A stretch of 39,760 bases of DNA from Bacillota bacterium (lineage in GTDB: Bacteria > Bacillota > Negativicutes > Sporomusales > CTSoil-080), in assembly GCA_017889625.1 (NCBI GenBank), contig JAGGAD010000002.1:1-39760 (forward strand), read 5' to 3'. Shown one piece after another: positions 8,781 to 17,157 of this stretch. Position 1 is the stretch's first letter. Each line of letters starts with the position of its first letter. Under the pieces are notes generated by a model, which saw nothing but the letters and a program-made list of their open reading frames with translations, had not been told where the DNA came from and made no database searches. Both the position numbers and the translations under genes were made by a program.

Positions 8781-9128
8781 TTTCTTTTTATTTAAAGCGT
8801 CAAGCTGTTTTTGCAAGTGTTCAATTTGATCTTGTAGCTTTTTTATCTCAGGGTCCAATTTTTCAGGGGTATTATTTTCTTTTTTCACTTTTGCAGTAGC
8901 TTCTTTTTCTTGTTGGGCTTCGATGACGTCATTTAATAAGGTTCGTTGTGAAGCAATTGTAAACAGTACTTGTGCTGTTAAAAACAGACCATTTGCTAAA
9001 ATGTTAAGTTCATCAATGGTTAATGAGTGCTCAACAGAAAGCGCAAATAGATAGAAAAGTAAACTTGCTTCATTTGGGGTTAAGTCAAAAAATATGGATT
9101 GATCTGGGACTATCTCAAATTTTTCCAA
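8778..9128 (-). CDS. Small hypothetical protein with C-terminal coiled coil
   Basis: Unrecognised protein of 116 aa. Residues about 5-60 alternate hydrophobic and polar (LTPNEASLLFYLFALS, LTIDELNILANGLFL), suggesting a compact helical domain. Residues about 65-116 are charged and heptad-like (PEIKKLQDQIEHLQKQLDALNKKK), a coiled coil likely to oligomerise. There is no signal peptide or metal motif. I chose the TTG start at 9128 because AGGTGG sits about 8 bases upstream on the minus strand; a TTG ten codons earlier has no such site. It shares a terminator with the MFS gene but its function is unknown. It shows a faint core resemblance to the minus-strand protein at 31861-32157. Confidence 0.6.
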   Translation of the reverse strand: MEKFEIVPDQSIFFDLTPNEASLLFYLFALSVEHSLTIDELNILANGLFLTAQVLFTIASQRTLLNDVIEAQQEKEATAKVKKENNTPEKLDPEIKKLQDQIEHLQKQLDALNKKK

Positions 9129-9177
9129 ATGATTCCACCTCGTAACTATTTTATGCAATAGTTGAAGGGATAAGAAC

Positions 9178-9206
9178 TTGGCTGAAATATTGCAAAATAC
9201 TACTAT
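9178..9206 (+). promoter_or_regulatory. Possible promoter of cobT
   Basis: TTGGCT (9178-9183) and TACTAT (9201-9206) are separated by exactly 17 bp, about 120 bp before the cobT start. The leader between them holds no cobalamin riboswitch that I can recognise. Confidence 0.45.
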
Positions 9207-9328
9207 GTTAGAACAAAAATATCAAAAGGTAAATTAAGGGAAGCTGACAAAGTCATATGGATGAAATTTATTCGGACGAGATTATATAGGGTAAGCGAAA
9301 TTTAATTAGTGAAGAGGGGGTAATTAGA

Positions 9329-10351
9329 GTGGATAATTCGATAGTGGTTGATGAGCTGATTGACGGAATGGCTAAACCTCAGGGGAGTTTGGGGTTGTTA
9401 GAAAAACATGCTAGAAGGGTATTGAACAGTTGGGGCGGAATGAGTGATTTTAAGCCATGTCACGTAGTGTTTGCATCGGATAACGGGGTCGTGGATGAAG
9501 GGGTGGCAACTTTCCCTCCGGTAATTACTTATTTGCAAGCAAAGAATATGGTGGAAGGGCGGGCGACGATTAATTCGTTTTGTCGGGCCTACGATATTCC
9601 CTGCGTAGTGGTGGATGTTGGCGTCAATTCGCCGGATGCGGTGGGGCTAGACTACAAAATTGCTCGTGGCAGTAAAAACTTTGTCCGCGAACCGGCGATG
9701 AGTGAAGCTGAATATGCCGCTATTCACAAGGCGGCAGGCGAGGTTGTTACGGATCTTACTGGGAAAGGTTATACTTTATTTTCGTTTGGCGAAATGGGGA
9801 TCGGCAATACTACTACATCTTCCGCGGTGCTGCATGCGCTTACCGGTATTGAACCGGAATTTGTTGTTGGTTATGGTGCCAGTCAGCCTAATAGTGAAGT
9901 GATTATCAGAAAGCGCAATGCTATTGTTAAAGGGATGGAGCTTAATCGGGCCAGTCTCAATACCACGCAAGATATCATCAGGTGCCTGGGCGGCTTTGAT
10001 ATTGTGGGAATGTGTGCGGCGATGCAGAAATGTGCCGAACTTGGCCTGCCTTTTGTTATTGACGGCTTTATCAGCGCGGTTTCTTTCGCTTGTGCTTGTC
10101 GTATTAACGACGCAGTAAAACAGTATGCGATTCCCTCGCATCTTTCGAAAGAACCGGGGATGGTCTATGCATTACTGTTGGGTGGAATACTGGTCGACGA
10201 AGTGCCGATTCGCGGCAATCTAGCCTTAGGCGAAGGTACAGGCGCGGTATTGATGGTCGGTTTGTTAAAGGCCATGCTAGGCGCGGTTAAAAATATGGCC
10301 CGGATGTCAGATTTTGATTTAAGCGATGCGGCGATAAAAACTTCGGTATGA
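9329..10351 (+). CDS. cobT: Nicotinate-nucleotide--dimethylbenzimidazole phosphoribosyltransferase
   Basis: Activates the cobamide lower ligand by moving phosphoribose from nicotinate mononucleotide to a base such as dimethylbenzimidazole. The 340-aa length is normal. Family marks are KPQGSLGLLE (about residues 16-25), FASDNGVVDEGV, GEMGIGNTTTSSAVL near 155-170 and, close to the C terminus, NLALGEGTGAV with the expected catalytic glutamate. The start is GTG 9329 behind GAGGGGG. It stands alone between a hypothetical gene and the PocR kinase, but supports the B12-dependent diol dehydratase encoded downstream together with cobS and cobC. The actual lower ligand cannot be told from sequence; some Sporomusa make phenolic cobamides with a two-subunit ArsAB enzyme, but only one subunit is encoded here. 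Confidence 0.93.
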   Translation: MDNSIVVDELIDGMAKPQGSLGLLEKHARRVLNSWGGMSDFKPCHVVFASDNGVVDEGVATFPPVITYLQAKNMVEGRATINSFCRAYDIPCVVVDVGVNSPDAVGLDYKIARGSKNFVREPAMSEAEYAAIHKAAGEVVTDLTGKGYTLFSFGEMGIGNTTTSSAVLHALTGIEPEFVVGYGASQPNSEVIIRKRNAIVKGMELNRASLNTTQDIIRCLGGFDIVGMCAAMQKCAELGLPFVIDGFISAVSFACACRINDAVKQYAIPSHLSKEPGMVYALLLGGILVDEVPIRGNLALGEGTGAVLMVGLLKAMLGAVKNMARMSDFDLSDAAIKTSV

Positions 10352-10417
10352 TAATAAATATTTATTCATTTACGGCGATAGTTTAGAGGAGTTTGCGAAA
10401 CAAATGTACAAATATTT

Positions 10418-10456
10418 CCAACATAGTTGAGCAATATTTTTCCATAACTATGTTGG
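10418..10456 (+). promoter_or_regulatory. 11-bp perfect inverted repeat at the kinase ribosome site
   Basis: CCAACATAGTT (10418-10428) and AACTATGTTGG (10446-10456) form a perfect stem with a 17-nt loop. The right arm runs into the G-rich ribosome site (about 10455-10463) of the kinase gene starting at 10467. It could be an RNA hairpin affecting translation, or a palindromic operator. No T run follows, so it is not a terminator. Confidence 0.55.
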
Positions 10457-10466
10457 GGGTGGGCTG

Positions 10467-11687
10467 ATGCAAAATTATTGCGGTCTTGCCTTAGAAGAGA
10501 TCGTGAATATCGACATTCTTCAGGAGATACAGGATAAATTCTGCAAAGCAACTGGCTTGGCGGCGATTATTGTTGATGTTGCCGGTAAGCCGGTTACCCT
10601 GCCTAGTGAGTTTACTGAATTCTGTAAATATGTCCGGTCGACATCCATCGGGTTAGTCCGTTGTATGGATTGTGATGACCGAGGCGGGCGGACGGCCACG
10701 GAAAACCATCAACCGGTTGTGTACAATTGTCATTTGGGTTTGACCGATTTAGCGGCACCGATCATTGTTAATGATGAATATTTGGGGGCCTTTTTGGCCG
10801 GACAAGTTGTTATGGCAACAGACGGTCATGATGCTAGAATTGAGACGCGGCGACGATGGATTGAAGCGGGGTTTGATCCCAAGGTGCATATGGAAGTATT
10901 CGACATTGTCGAGGTGGTACCGCCGGAGCGAGTTAAAGCCGGGGCTGATCTCTTATATATTATGTCTAACTATATTGTTGAAATGGGAATTGCTAACATC
11001 AGTCAACGGCAACTACTAGCAGAAATGAAAGCCAAGGCTGAGCTGGAAACTTTGCTCAAAGCCAATGAACTTAAAGCGCTGCAGTCTCAGGTTAATCCAC
11101 ACTTTTTATTTAATACGTTGAATACCATTGCTCGGCTGGCGATGTTGGAAGGGGCGGAGCGTACGCAGGAGATGGTGTTCGCGCTATCGGATCTATTGCG
11201 GAATAATTTGCGGAATATTGACCAGTCAAACACCTTGGCGGAAGAAATTTCTTCTATTAAAAATTACTTATTAATTCAGCAGGTACGATTTGGTGACCGG
11301 GTCAAGGCGGAAATTAATATTCCGGCAGATTTAGAAAAAATGGGCATTCCGGTAATGACTTTGCAGCCGTTGGTAGAGAATTCAATTATCCATGGTTTGG
11401 AGCCGAAAAAAGAAGGCGGCAATATCCAAATTACCGCTAAAGTTGAAGCTGATAAATTACTGATTATAATCGCTGATACCGGGGTAGGGATTAAGCCAGA
11501 GAAAATCCTGGGGATTTTCGGCGATGAAAAGCGGACGGCGTGCAAGGGGCAGACCACCGGCTTAGGAATTATTAATGTTCATAAAAGGCTTCAAAATCAT
11601 TTTGGCAATGAGTATGGGATTAAAATTGACGCTCAGCCAGGGCTTGGCACGATCGTCAAAATTTATCTGCCATTAGCGCGGTACTGA
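10467..11687 (+). CDS. PocR-domain sensor histidine kinase (LytS/YesM-type)
   Basis: Membrane-free sensor kinase of 406 aa. Residues about 15-175 form a PocR-type sensory domain (FCKATGLAAIIVD, then a cysteine cluster at RCMDCDDRGG and YNCHLGLTDLAAPI), the domain known from the Salmonella pdu/cob activator PocR. After a short coiled linker comes the His-kinase domain with QSQVNPHFLFN (phosphoacceptor His near residue 210) and a C-terminal ATPase with LVENSIIHGL, ADTGVGI and GLGIINVHKRL. It lies 26 bp before an AraC-type response regulator, its obvious partner, and upstream of the pdu operon. The ligand is likely 1,2-propanediol or a related metabolite, by analogy with PocR; binding is not shown by sequence. 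Confidence 0.9.
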   Translation: MQNYCGLALEEIVNIDILQEIQDKFCKATGLAAIIVDVAGKPVTLPSEFTEFCKYVRSTSIGLVRCMDCDDRGGRTATENHQPVVYNCHLGLTDLAAPIIVNDEYLGAFLAGQVVMATDGHDARIETRRRWIEAGFDPKVHMEVFDIVEVVPPERVKAGADLLYIMSNYIVEMGIANISQRQLLAEMKAKAELETLLKANELKALQSQVNPHFLFNTLNTIARLAMLEGAERTQEMVFALSDLLRNNLRNIDQSNTLAEEISSIKNYLLIQQVRFGDRVKAEINIPADLEKMGIPVMTLQPLVENSIIHGLEPKKEGGNIQITAKVEADKLLIIIADTGVGIKPEKILGIFGDEKRTACKGQTTGLGIINVHKRLQNHFGNEYGIKIDAQPGLGTIVKIYLPLARY

Positions 11688-11713
11688 CCATTTCGCTGAA
11701 AGGGCGTGGGAAA

Positions 11714-13348
11714 ATGTACAAATTACTGATTGTCGATGATGAAGTATTAGAACGGCAGGCGATACGGAAAATTAGTGAGACTCAGTGTGCTGAATTCGGT
11801 GGCATCTATGAAGCAGGCGATGGTGATAGTGCGGTAGCTGTTGCGCGAGAACAGCGTCCTGATATGATTGTTATGGATATTCGTATTCCCGTAATTTCCG
11901 GTCTGGAGGCCACCCGACAAATCAGAAGTTTTTTGCCGGAAAGTCAGATTATTATTCTTACGGCGTTTGATGAATTCAATTACGCCCGCCAGGCGGTTAG
12001 TTTAGGGGCGGCAGAATATTTGCTTAAGCCGGTGCGGACCGTGGAACTGGTGAAGGTTTTCCAGCAGTCAATCGAAAAGTTTCAGCGGCGGCGGGAAAAA
12101 GACTTGAAAGAGGTTGAATTGTTCCAGCAGGTAAATAAAGCTAAGCCGTTTATCCAGATGGCATTTGTGCAGGAGTTATTATCCGGCTATTTTGATGATT
12201 TGACACCACTCAGAGAGCAGGCGGCGGTGGTGGGAATGCGGAATGATCCGGGGATGGCACTGGTTCTGGGAGGGGACTATCTTCAGCAGCTGGTCCATCA
12301 GGATGGTAAAATGTCAAGGCAATTGGTAACAAACCACCTTAGCCAAAAGATTGGTGAGGCTGCCGGAGCTAATGCGTTGGTTATGCCGGTTGCGGATGGG
12401 CGGTTGGCGGTAGTTTTGGGGGTAGCTTCAGGTAAGCCGTACCATGAAATTATAGCCTTTATCCGCCAGAAGGTTGAAAATATTTATAAGGCAATGGGAT
12501 CTGAATTTGGTGCGACGGTGACTATCGGGGTGGGCCGGTATTATCCCGATGCCAGAGAAGTCTACAAGTCTTACCTAGAGGCGATGACGGCTTATCAGCA
12601 GGGCTTCTTTATGGAAGATAACCCAATTATTTTTTTCGATGAATTGCCGAGTCAAAGCAGTGGTCCGTTTATTTATCCCTTCAGGAATGAACGGTCAGTG
12701 CTGGAAGACGTTCGGTGCGGTGATACCAAAGCGGCAAAAGAAAAACTAAAACTGTTATTAGAAGAGGTTTTTCAAAGTAAGACGAATATTGATATGGTAA
12801 AATCTTGCGTTTTGGAGTTATTGATTGTTTTATCCCGGGCCGCCGTTGAGGGCGGAGCCAGTCTGGATAAAATGACTCTGCGAAATTTTAATTTAATCAA
12901 TCGATTAGTGGATTGCCGGAATCAAAGTCAGATTCAGCAGTTATTAATGGATTATCTGGATAATTTCATGGACAATATGCTTGATAATCGCAATACTGTC
13001 AATACCAGGGTGGTTAATCAGGCGTGTAGTTTCATTCTTACTAATTGCAATCGAAATATTACCCTGGAAGACGTAGCACAAACGGTGCATCTAAGTCCGT
13101 TCTATTTCAGTCGAATATTTAAAAAGGAACAAGGCTGTAACTTTGTTGAATTTCTAACTAAGTCCAGGGTGGAACGGGCCAAAAAATTGTTGCATAAGAC
13201 GGATTTGAGCATTGTCCGGATTGCCCTGGAGTGCGGCTATCAGGATGCTAGCTATTTTTGTAAAGTCTTTCGCCAATTAACAGAGGTGACGCCTAACCAG
13301 TTTCGCAGTCAGTCTTGTCATAAACCATCTCCGGCAGAGGGCCGGTAA
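11714..13348 (+). CDS. Response regulator with AraC-type DNA-binding output (YesN-like)
   Basis: Transcription factor of 544 aa paired with the preceding PocR kinase. The N-terminal receiver (1-120) has the acidic pair DD (8-9), phosphoacceptor Asp near residue 55 (IVMDIRIP), the switch Thr (IILTAFDEF) and Lys (YLLKPV). A roughly 300-residue middle region is of the type common in YesN regulators. The last roughly 100 residues hold two AraC helix-turn-helix motifs (VAQTVHLSPFYFSRIFKKEQG; IALECGYQDASYFCKVFRQLT). It ends shortly before the pdu operon and is the likely activator of that operon, so phosphorylation replaces direct ligand control as in classical PocR. The target is inferred from position. 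Confidence 0.92.
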   Translation: MYKLLIVDDEVLERQAIRKISETQCAEFGGIYEAGDGDSAVAVAREQRPDMIVMDIRIPVISGLEATRQIRSFLPESQIIILTAFDEFNYARQAVSLGAAEYLLKPVRTVELVKVFQQSIEKFQRRREKDLKEVELFQQVNKAKPFIQMAFVQELLSGYFDDLTPLREQAAVVGMRNDPGMALVLGGDYLQQLVHQDGKMSRQLVTNHLSQKIGEAAGANALVMPVADGRLAVVLGVASGKPYHEIIAFIRQKVENIYKAMGSEFGATVTIGVGRYYPDAREVYKSYLEAMTAYQQGFFMEDNPIIFFDELPSQSSGPFIYPFRNERSVLEDVRCGDTKAAKEKLKLLLEEVFQSKTNIDMVKSCVLELLIVLSRAAVEGGASLDKMTLRNFNLINRLVDCRNQSQIQQLLMDYLDNFMDNMLDNRNTVNTRVVNQACSFILTNCNRNITLEDVAQTVHLSPFYFSRIFKKEQGCNFVEFLTKSRVERAKKLLHKTDLSIVRIALECGYQDASYFCKVFRQLTEVTPNQFRSQSCHKPSPAEGR

Positions 13349-13369
13349 TAACGTTTAAGTACAGAAATG

Positions 13370-13393
13370 GAGCCTGGGTAGGGCTCTTTTTTT
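13370..13393 (+). terminator. Rho-independent terminator after the two-component genes
   Basis: GAGCC (13370-13374) pairs with GGCTC (13382-13386), and seven T follow (13387-13393). It separates the regulator transcript from the pdu operon. Confidence 0.65.
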
Positions 13394-13571
13394 GCGCAAA
13401 AAAATGCTGAAATATCGCAAGTTTCTCCGCATATTTAGGACTGGGGTTATTGGATAGGTAGTGCGGTGTGTAGGGTAACATTAATTTTCCTAAAAATGGC
13501 AAAAGACTATCAAGGAGGAAAATTAGAAATAGCCAATTTACTAGGAAGAAATTAGAAAATGAGGGATGGGC

Positions 13572-13913
13572 ATGGTGGTGGAAAAGCCTCGGGTTGTTCA
13601 GGAATATGTGCCAGGCAAACAGGTGACTTTGGCCCACCTGATTGCCAATCCCAAGCTGGAATTATGCGAAAAACTGGGGTTGGTAAATTGCCAGGCGGTC
13701 GGTATTCTTACGATAACCCCTTGCGAAGCGGCTATTATTGCGGCTGATACTGCGACTAAAACGGCGGCAGTGCAAATCGGTTTTTTGGATCGGTTTACCG
13801 GTTCATTGGTATTGACTGGGAGTGTATCAGCGGTCGAAACGGCATTGACACAAGTTGCAAATTTTTTGTCGGAACGGCTGGCGTTTACCGCGGCTAAAGT
13901 GACGAGGTCTTAG
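13572..13913 (+). CDS. pduU: Microcompartment shell protein PduU (EutS/PduU family)
   Basis: Hexameric shell protein with the permuted BMC fold. [14 protein letters not shown] near the N terminus and [15 protein letters not shown] in the second half are hallmark PduU/EutS segments; the N-terminal strands form a small barrel over the pore. Length (113 aa) fits the family (about 116). I start at ATG 13572 since GAGGG lies 6 bp upstream; ATG 13566 in the same frame touches that site. It is the first gene of the pdu operon, whereas in Salmonella pduU comes near the end. The leader contains a second, unused ribosome-site-like AAGGAGG at 13512. The stop is 1 bp before pduV. Confidence 0.92.
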   Translation: MVVEKPRVVQEYVPGKQVTLAHLIANPKLELCEKLGLVNCQAVGILTITPCEAAIIAADTATKTAAVQIGFLDRFTGSLVLTGSVSAVETALTQVANFLSERLAFTAAKVTRS

Positions 13914-13914
13914 C

Positions 13915-14358
13915 ATGACGAAAATCATGGTGGTTGGCCCTGTAGGGGTGGGCAAAACGTCACTGATTTTGGCCCTGAAAAAGGGCGACACCGCGGCGCG
14001 AAAGACCCAGGCAATTTCTTTTGTCGGCGGTGCGATTGATACTCCGGGTGAATACGCCCAAATTACGCGGCTTTACTCCGCCTTGCTGGTGGCGGCGATG
14101 GATGCTTCGGTTGTGCTCATGGTCAAAGATGCCTCCGATCCACGAGTGACGCTGCCGCCCGGTTTTGCGCAAATGTTTGCCCGTCCGGTTATTGGAGTAA
14201 TAACCAAGATGGATTTGCCTTGTGCCGACTTTTGTTTAGCTGAGCGCCTGCTCATGCAAGCCGGGGTTGGATTGCCGATTTTTATGGTTTCCGCTAAAAC
14301 CGGTGAAGGTATCGACCAATTGTATCAGTTTCTTGAGGAAAGGGGGTGCTGTGTATGA
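13915..14358 (+). CDS. pduV: PduV/EutP-type small GTPase
   Basis: Ras-like GTPase of 147 aa. P-loop [10 protein letters not shown] lies at about residues 8-17, the base-recognition TKMD near 100, and SAKTGEG near 123. PduV is associated with the microcompartment outer face through PduU and has been linked to compartment positioning in Salmonella; its exact role is unsettled. Adjacent pduU (1 bp gap) fits that pairing. The 3' end overlaps the next shell gene by an ATGA. Confidence 0.9.
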   Translation: MTKIMVVGPVGVGKTSLILALKKGDTAARKTQAISFVGGAIDTPGEYAQITRLYSALLVAAMDASVVLMVKDASDPRVTLPPGFAQMFARPVIGVITKMDLPCADFCLAERLLMQAGVGLPIFMVSAKTGEGIDQLYQFLEERGCCV

Positions 14359-14630
14359 GTGAAGCGCTAGGGTTAGTCGAAACGAAGGGCCTGGTAGGGG
14401 CAATTGAAGCTGCTGATGCCATGGTTAAAGCGGCCAACGTAATTCTGGTTGGTTACGAAAAAATCGGTTCAGGTTTAGTTACGGTTATGGTTCGCGGTGA
14501 TGTCGGCGCGGTTAAAGCGGCTACCGATGCCGGAGCTGCCGCTGCCCAAAGGGTTGGCGAAGTAATTTCTATCCATGTAATTCCACGGCCGCATGTTGAT
14601 GTGGAAAAAATCCTTCCTAAACTTATGTGA
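14355..14630 (+). CDS. pduJ: Microcompartment hexameric shell protein, PduA/PduJ type (copy 1)
   Basis: Single BMC domain (91 aa), a main facet tile of the shell whose central pore passes the diol. MVKAANV and [19 protein letters not shown] are typical, and the C-terminal HVIPRPH ends the domain. ATG 14355 is chosen over GTG 14346 because AGGGGG sits 8 bp before it and the ATGA overlaps the pduV stop. It is nearly identical to a second copy at 21257-21547. PduA and PduJ cannot be told apart by sequence alone here, so the symbol is provisional. Confidence 0.9.
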   Translation: MSEALGLVETKGLVGAIEAADAMVKAANVILVGYEKIGSGLVTVMVRGDVGAVKAATDAGAAAAQRVGEVISIHVIPRPHVDVEKILPKLM

Positions 14631-14653
14631 TTAACAACAGGAGGTAAATAGTT

Positions 14654-15445
14654 ATGCAAGATCAGTTAATCGAGAAAGTAATGGATGAAATCAAGAGACG
14701 GATTGAAAGTGAAGCTCCGGCTGCTCCGGCCCAGGAAAAACCAAAAGCATCAGTTAACATTGGTGTAACCGAATTCGTGGGCACGGCGATCGGTGATACC
14801 GTAGGCTTGGTCATCGCTAATGTCGATCCGGCGTTGCATGAAAAGATGAAACTAGATCCTAAGTATCGTTCGATTGGTATATTGGGTGGTCGGACCGGGG
14901 CCGGACCGCATATCATGGCCGCTGATGAAGCGGTAAAAGCCACCAATACCGAAATTGTTACCATTGAATTGGCCCGCGATACTAAAGGCGGCGCCGGGCA
15001 TGGCTGTCTGATTATTTTTGGGGCCGAAGAAGTGTCTGACGCCCGGCGGGCGATTGAAGTAGCACTGAAAGAGCTTAATCGGACGTTTGGCGATGTGTAC
15101 GGTAATGATGCCGGACATGTGGAACTGCAATATACGGCCCGGGCCAGTTATGCCATTAACAAAGCGTTTAACGGCCCGGTCGGAAAAGCGTTCGGTTTAG
15201 TTGTCGGCGCTCCGGCGGCGATTGGTGTGCTTATGGCTGATACTGCGGTTAAGACCGCTAATGTGGATGTTGTTGGCTATTCCAGTCCGGCGTGCGGCAC
15301 GAGCTATTCGAACGAAGTAATTATAATGGTTACCGGGGACTCGGGGGCTGTCCGTCAAGCTGTTATTGCGGCTCGTGATATTGGCAAAAAAGTGCTGGAA
15401 GCGATGGCTGGACCGGCGCCTTCAACTACGACGCCATATATTTAA
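14654..15445 (+). CDS. pduB: Microcompartment trimeric tandem-BMC shell protein PduB
   Basis: Major shell protein with two fused BMC domains (about residues 36-140 and 170-250) that forms trimers. Both domains show the typical glycine-rich strands (SIGILGGRTGAGPHIM; GLVVGAPAAIGVLMAD). The first roughly 20 residues (MQDQLIEKVMDEIKRRI) are an amphipathic helix followed by an Ala/Pro linker; in Salmonella PduB the N terminus tethers the core enzymes to the shell. The 263-aa length matches the family. It sits between the first hexamer gene and pduC, as in the canonical A-B-C order. Confidence 0.94.
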   Translation: MQDQLIEKVMDEIKRRIESEAPAAPAQEKPKASVNIGVTEFVGTAIGDTVGLVIANVDPALHEKMKLDPKYRSIGILGGRTGAGPHIMAADEAVKATNTEIVTIELARDTKGGAGHGCLIIFGAEEVSDARRAIEVALKELNRTFGDVYGNDAGHVELQYTARASYAINKAFNGPVGKAFGLVVGAPAAIGVLMADTAVKTANVDVVGYSSPACGTSYSNEVIIMVTGDSGAVRQAVIAARDIGKKVLEAMAGPAPSTTTPYI

Positions 15446-15466
15446 TCGTCGGAGAGGGGAGAAACC

Positions 15467-17137
15467 ATGAAAAGATCAAAACGTTTTGAAGTTTTGGAGG
15501 CTCGCCCGGTCAATCAGGATGGGTTTGTGGAAGAATGGCCGGAGGTCGGGCTGATTGCCATGGGCAGTCCTAATGACCCGGTGCCGAGCATTAAAATTGA
15601 AAACGGCAAAGTCATTGAGATGGATGGCGTGTCGCGGGCTAAATTTGATTTTATTGAGCAGTTTATCGCTGACTATGCGATTGATATTAAGGCCGCCGAA
15701 AAGGCTATGGCGATGTCGGATTTGGATATTGCCAAAATGCTGGTAGATGTTAATGTGGCCCGCGAAGAAGTGACCAAGGTTGCTTTAGGTCTAACTCCGG
15801 CAAAAATAGTCGCGGTACTAAACACGATGAATGTTGTAGAAATGATGATGGCCCTGCAAAAAATGCGGGCTCGAAAAACACCGTCGAATCAATGCCATGT
15901 AACTAATGTGGCGGATAATCCCGTGCTTATTGCTGCTGATGCTGCGGAAGCGGCTCTCCGGGGCTTCGATGAAATGGAAACGACCGTTGCCGTAGTCCGG
16001 TACGCACCCTTTAATGCAGTTTCGCTGCTTGTTGGCGGCCAGACCGGTCGGGGCGGAATCCTCATCCAGTGTTCGTTAGAAGAAGCCACCGAATTGCAAT
16101 TGGGGATGCGTGGTATTACCGCTTATGCTGAAACTATTTCGGTTTATGGTACCGAAAATGTATTTGTTGATGGCGATGACACTCCGTGGTCGAAATCTTT
16201 CTTGGCTTCGGCGTATGCTTCGCGGGGGTTGAAAATGCGGTTTACCTCAGGCACTGGCTCAGAAGTACAAATGGGTTATGCTGAAGGCAAATCGATGCTG
16301 TATCTGGAAGTGCGCTGTGTCATGATTGCCAGAGGGGCTGGGGTTCAAGGACTGCAGAATGGGTCGGTAAGTTGTATTGGGGTACCGGCAGCGGTACCGT
16401 CCGGTATTCGCGCCGTATTGGCGGAAAATCTCTGTACTTCGATGCTGGATTTGGAAGTCGCCTCCAGTAATGATCAGACCTTCACTCATTCGGACATTCG
16501 CCGGACGGCCCGGACGTTGATGGAAATGCTGCCGGGGACTGACTTTATTACTTCGGGCTATAGTGCCAGCCCTAACTATGATAATATGTTCGCGGGTTCT
16601 AACTGGGATGTGGAGGATTACGACGACTGGAATATTATTCAGCGTGACTTGATGGTCGACGGTGGTCTGCGCCCGGTAGCTGAAGAAGAAGTTACCGCGA
16701 TTCGGAATAAAGCGGGGCGGGCTTTGCAAGCTGTATTCAAAGAATTAGGGTTCCCGGCAATTACTGATGCTGAAGTTGAAGCTGCTACATATGCTCATGG
16801 CAGTAAGGATATGCCGACCCGTAATGTTGTTGAAGACCTTAAAGCGGCTCAGGAAATGATGAAACGGGGTATTACCGGTCTGGATATTGTTAAAGCGTTG
16901 GCCAATACAGGGTTCGATGATCTGGCCAGTCATGTGCTGAATCTTTTGAAACAGCGGATTTCCGGTGACTATCTTCATACTTCGGCGATCTTAGATAAAG
17001 ACTTTAATGTTATCAGCGCCGTTAATAATCGCAATGATTATCGCGGACCGGGAACCGGCTACCGTATCAGTCCTGAACGGTGGAATGAAATTAAAAATAT
17101 CAGTCAGGCCATAAAACCGTCTGATTTCGATGAATAA
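15467..17137 (+). CDS. pduC: Propanediol dehydratase large subunit
   Basis: Alpha subunit of the coenzyme-B12-dependent diol dehydratase, which turns 1,2-propanediol into propionaldehyde (glycerol into 3-hydroxypropionaldehyde) in the microcompartment lumen. 556 aa, close to the usual 554, and full-length. Recognisable family stretches include [19 protein letters not shown] at the N terminus, [22 protein letters not shown] and [20 protein letters not shown] in the TIM barrel. RBS GGAGAGGGGAG lies about 6-17 bp upstream. Sequence does not separate propanediol from glycerol preference; the shell genes and the rhamnosidase favour propanediol. Confidence 0.96.
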   Translation: MKRSKRFEVLEARPVNQDGFVEEWPEVGLIAMGSPNDPVPSIKIENGKVIEMDGVSRAKFDFIEQFIADYAIDIKAAEKAMAMSDLDIAKMLVDVNVAREEVTKVALGLTPAKIVAVLNTMNVVEMMMALQKMRARKTPSNQCHVTNVADNPVLIAADAAEAALRGFDEMETTVAVVRYAPFNAVSLLVGGQTGRGGILIQCSLEEATELQLGMRGITAYAETISVYGTENVFVDGDDTPWSKSFLASAYASRGLKMRFTSGTGSEVQMGYAEGKSMLYLEVRCVMIARGAGVQGLQNGSVSCIGVPAAVPSGIRAVLAENLCTSMLDLEVASSNDQTFTHSDIRRTARTLMEMLPGTDFITSGYSASPNYDNMFAGSNWDVEDYDDWNIIQRDLMVDGGLRPVAEEEVTAIRNKAGRALQAVFKELGFPAITDAEVEAATYAHGSKDMPTRNVVEDLKAAQEMMKRGITGLDIVKALANTGFDDLASHVLNLLKQRISGDYLHTSAILDKDFNVISAVNNRNDYRGPGTGYRISPERWNEIKNISQAIKPSDFDE

Positions 17138-17157
17138 GGCGGAAAGGGTGTGAAGTG

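Noticed and set aside
9129-9328. Cobalamin riboswitch before cobT
   Set aside because: I looked for the B12-box-like conserved bases and saw none in this leader or before pduU; only a candidate promoter is supported.
10353-10366. AATAAATATTTATT palindrome after cobT
   Set aside because: A perfect but purely A/T 14-bp palindrome in an AT-rich gap; likely chance and too weak a stem to be a terminator.
13450-13478. Sigma-A promoter for the pdu operon (TTGGAT, 17 bp, GGGTAA)
   Set aside because: The -10 is a poor match and several other placements score equally badly; the operon start is probably activator dependent and cannot be fixed by eye.
13559-13747. 62-aa frame at the start of pduU in another frame
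   Set aside because: It has a site AGGAAG before its ATG, but it overlaps the clear PduU frame and its Gly/Arg/Ser-rich product resembles nothing.
16259-16729. 156-aa minus-strand frame inside pduC
   Set aside because: Antisense to conserved diol dehydratase coding sequence; a shadow of its codon usage.
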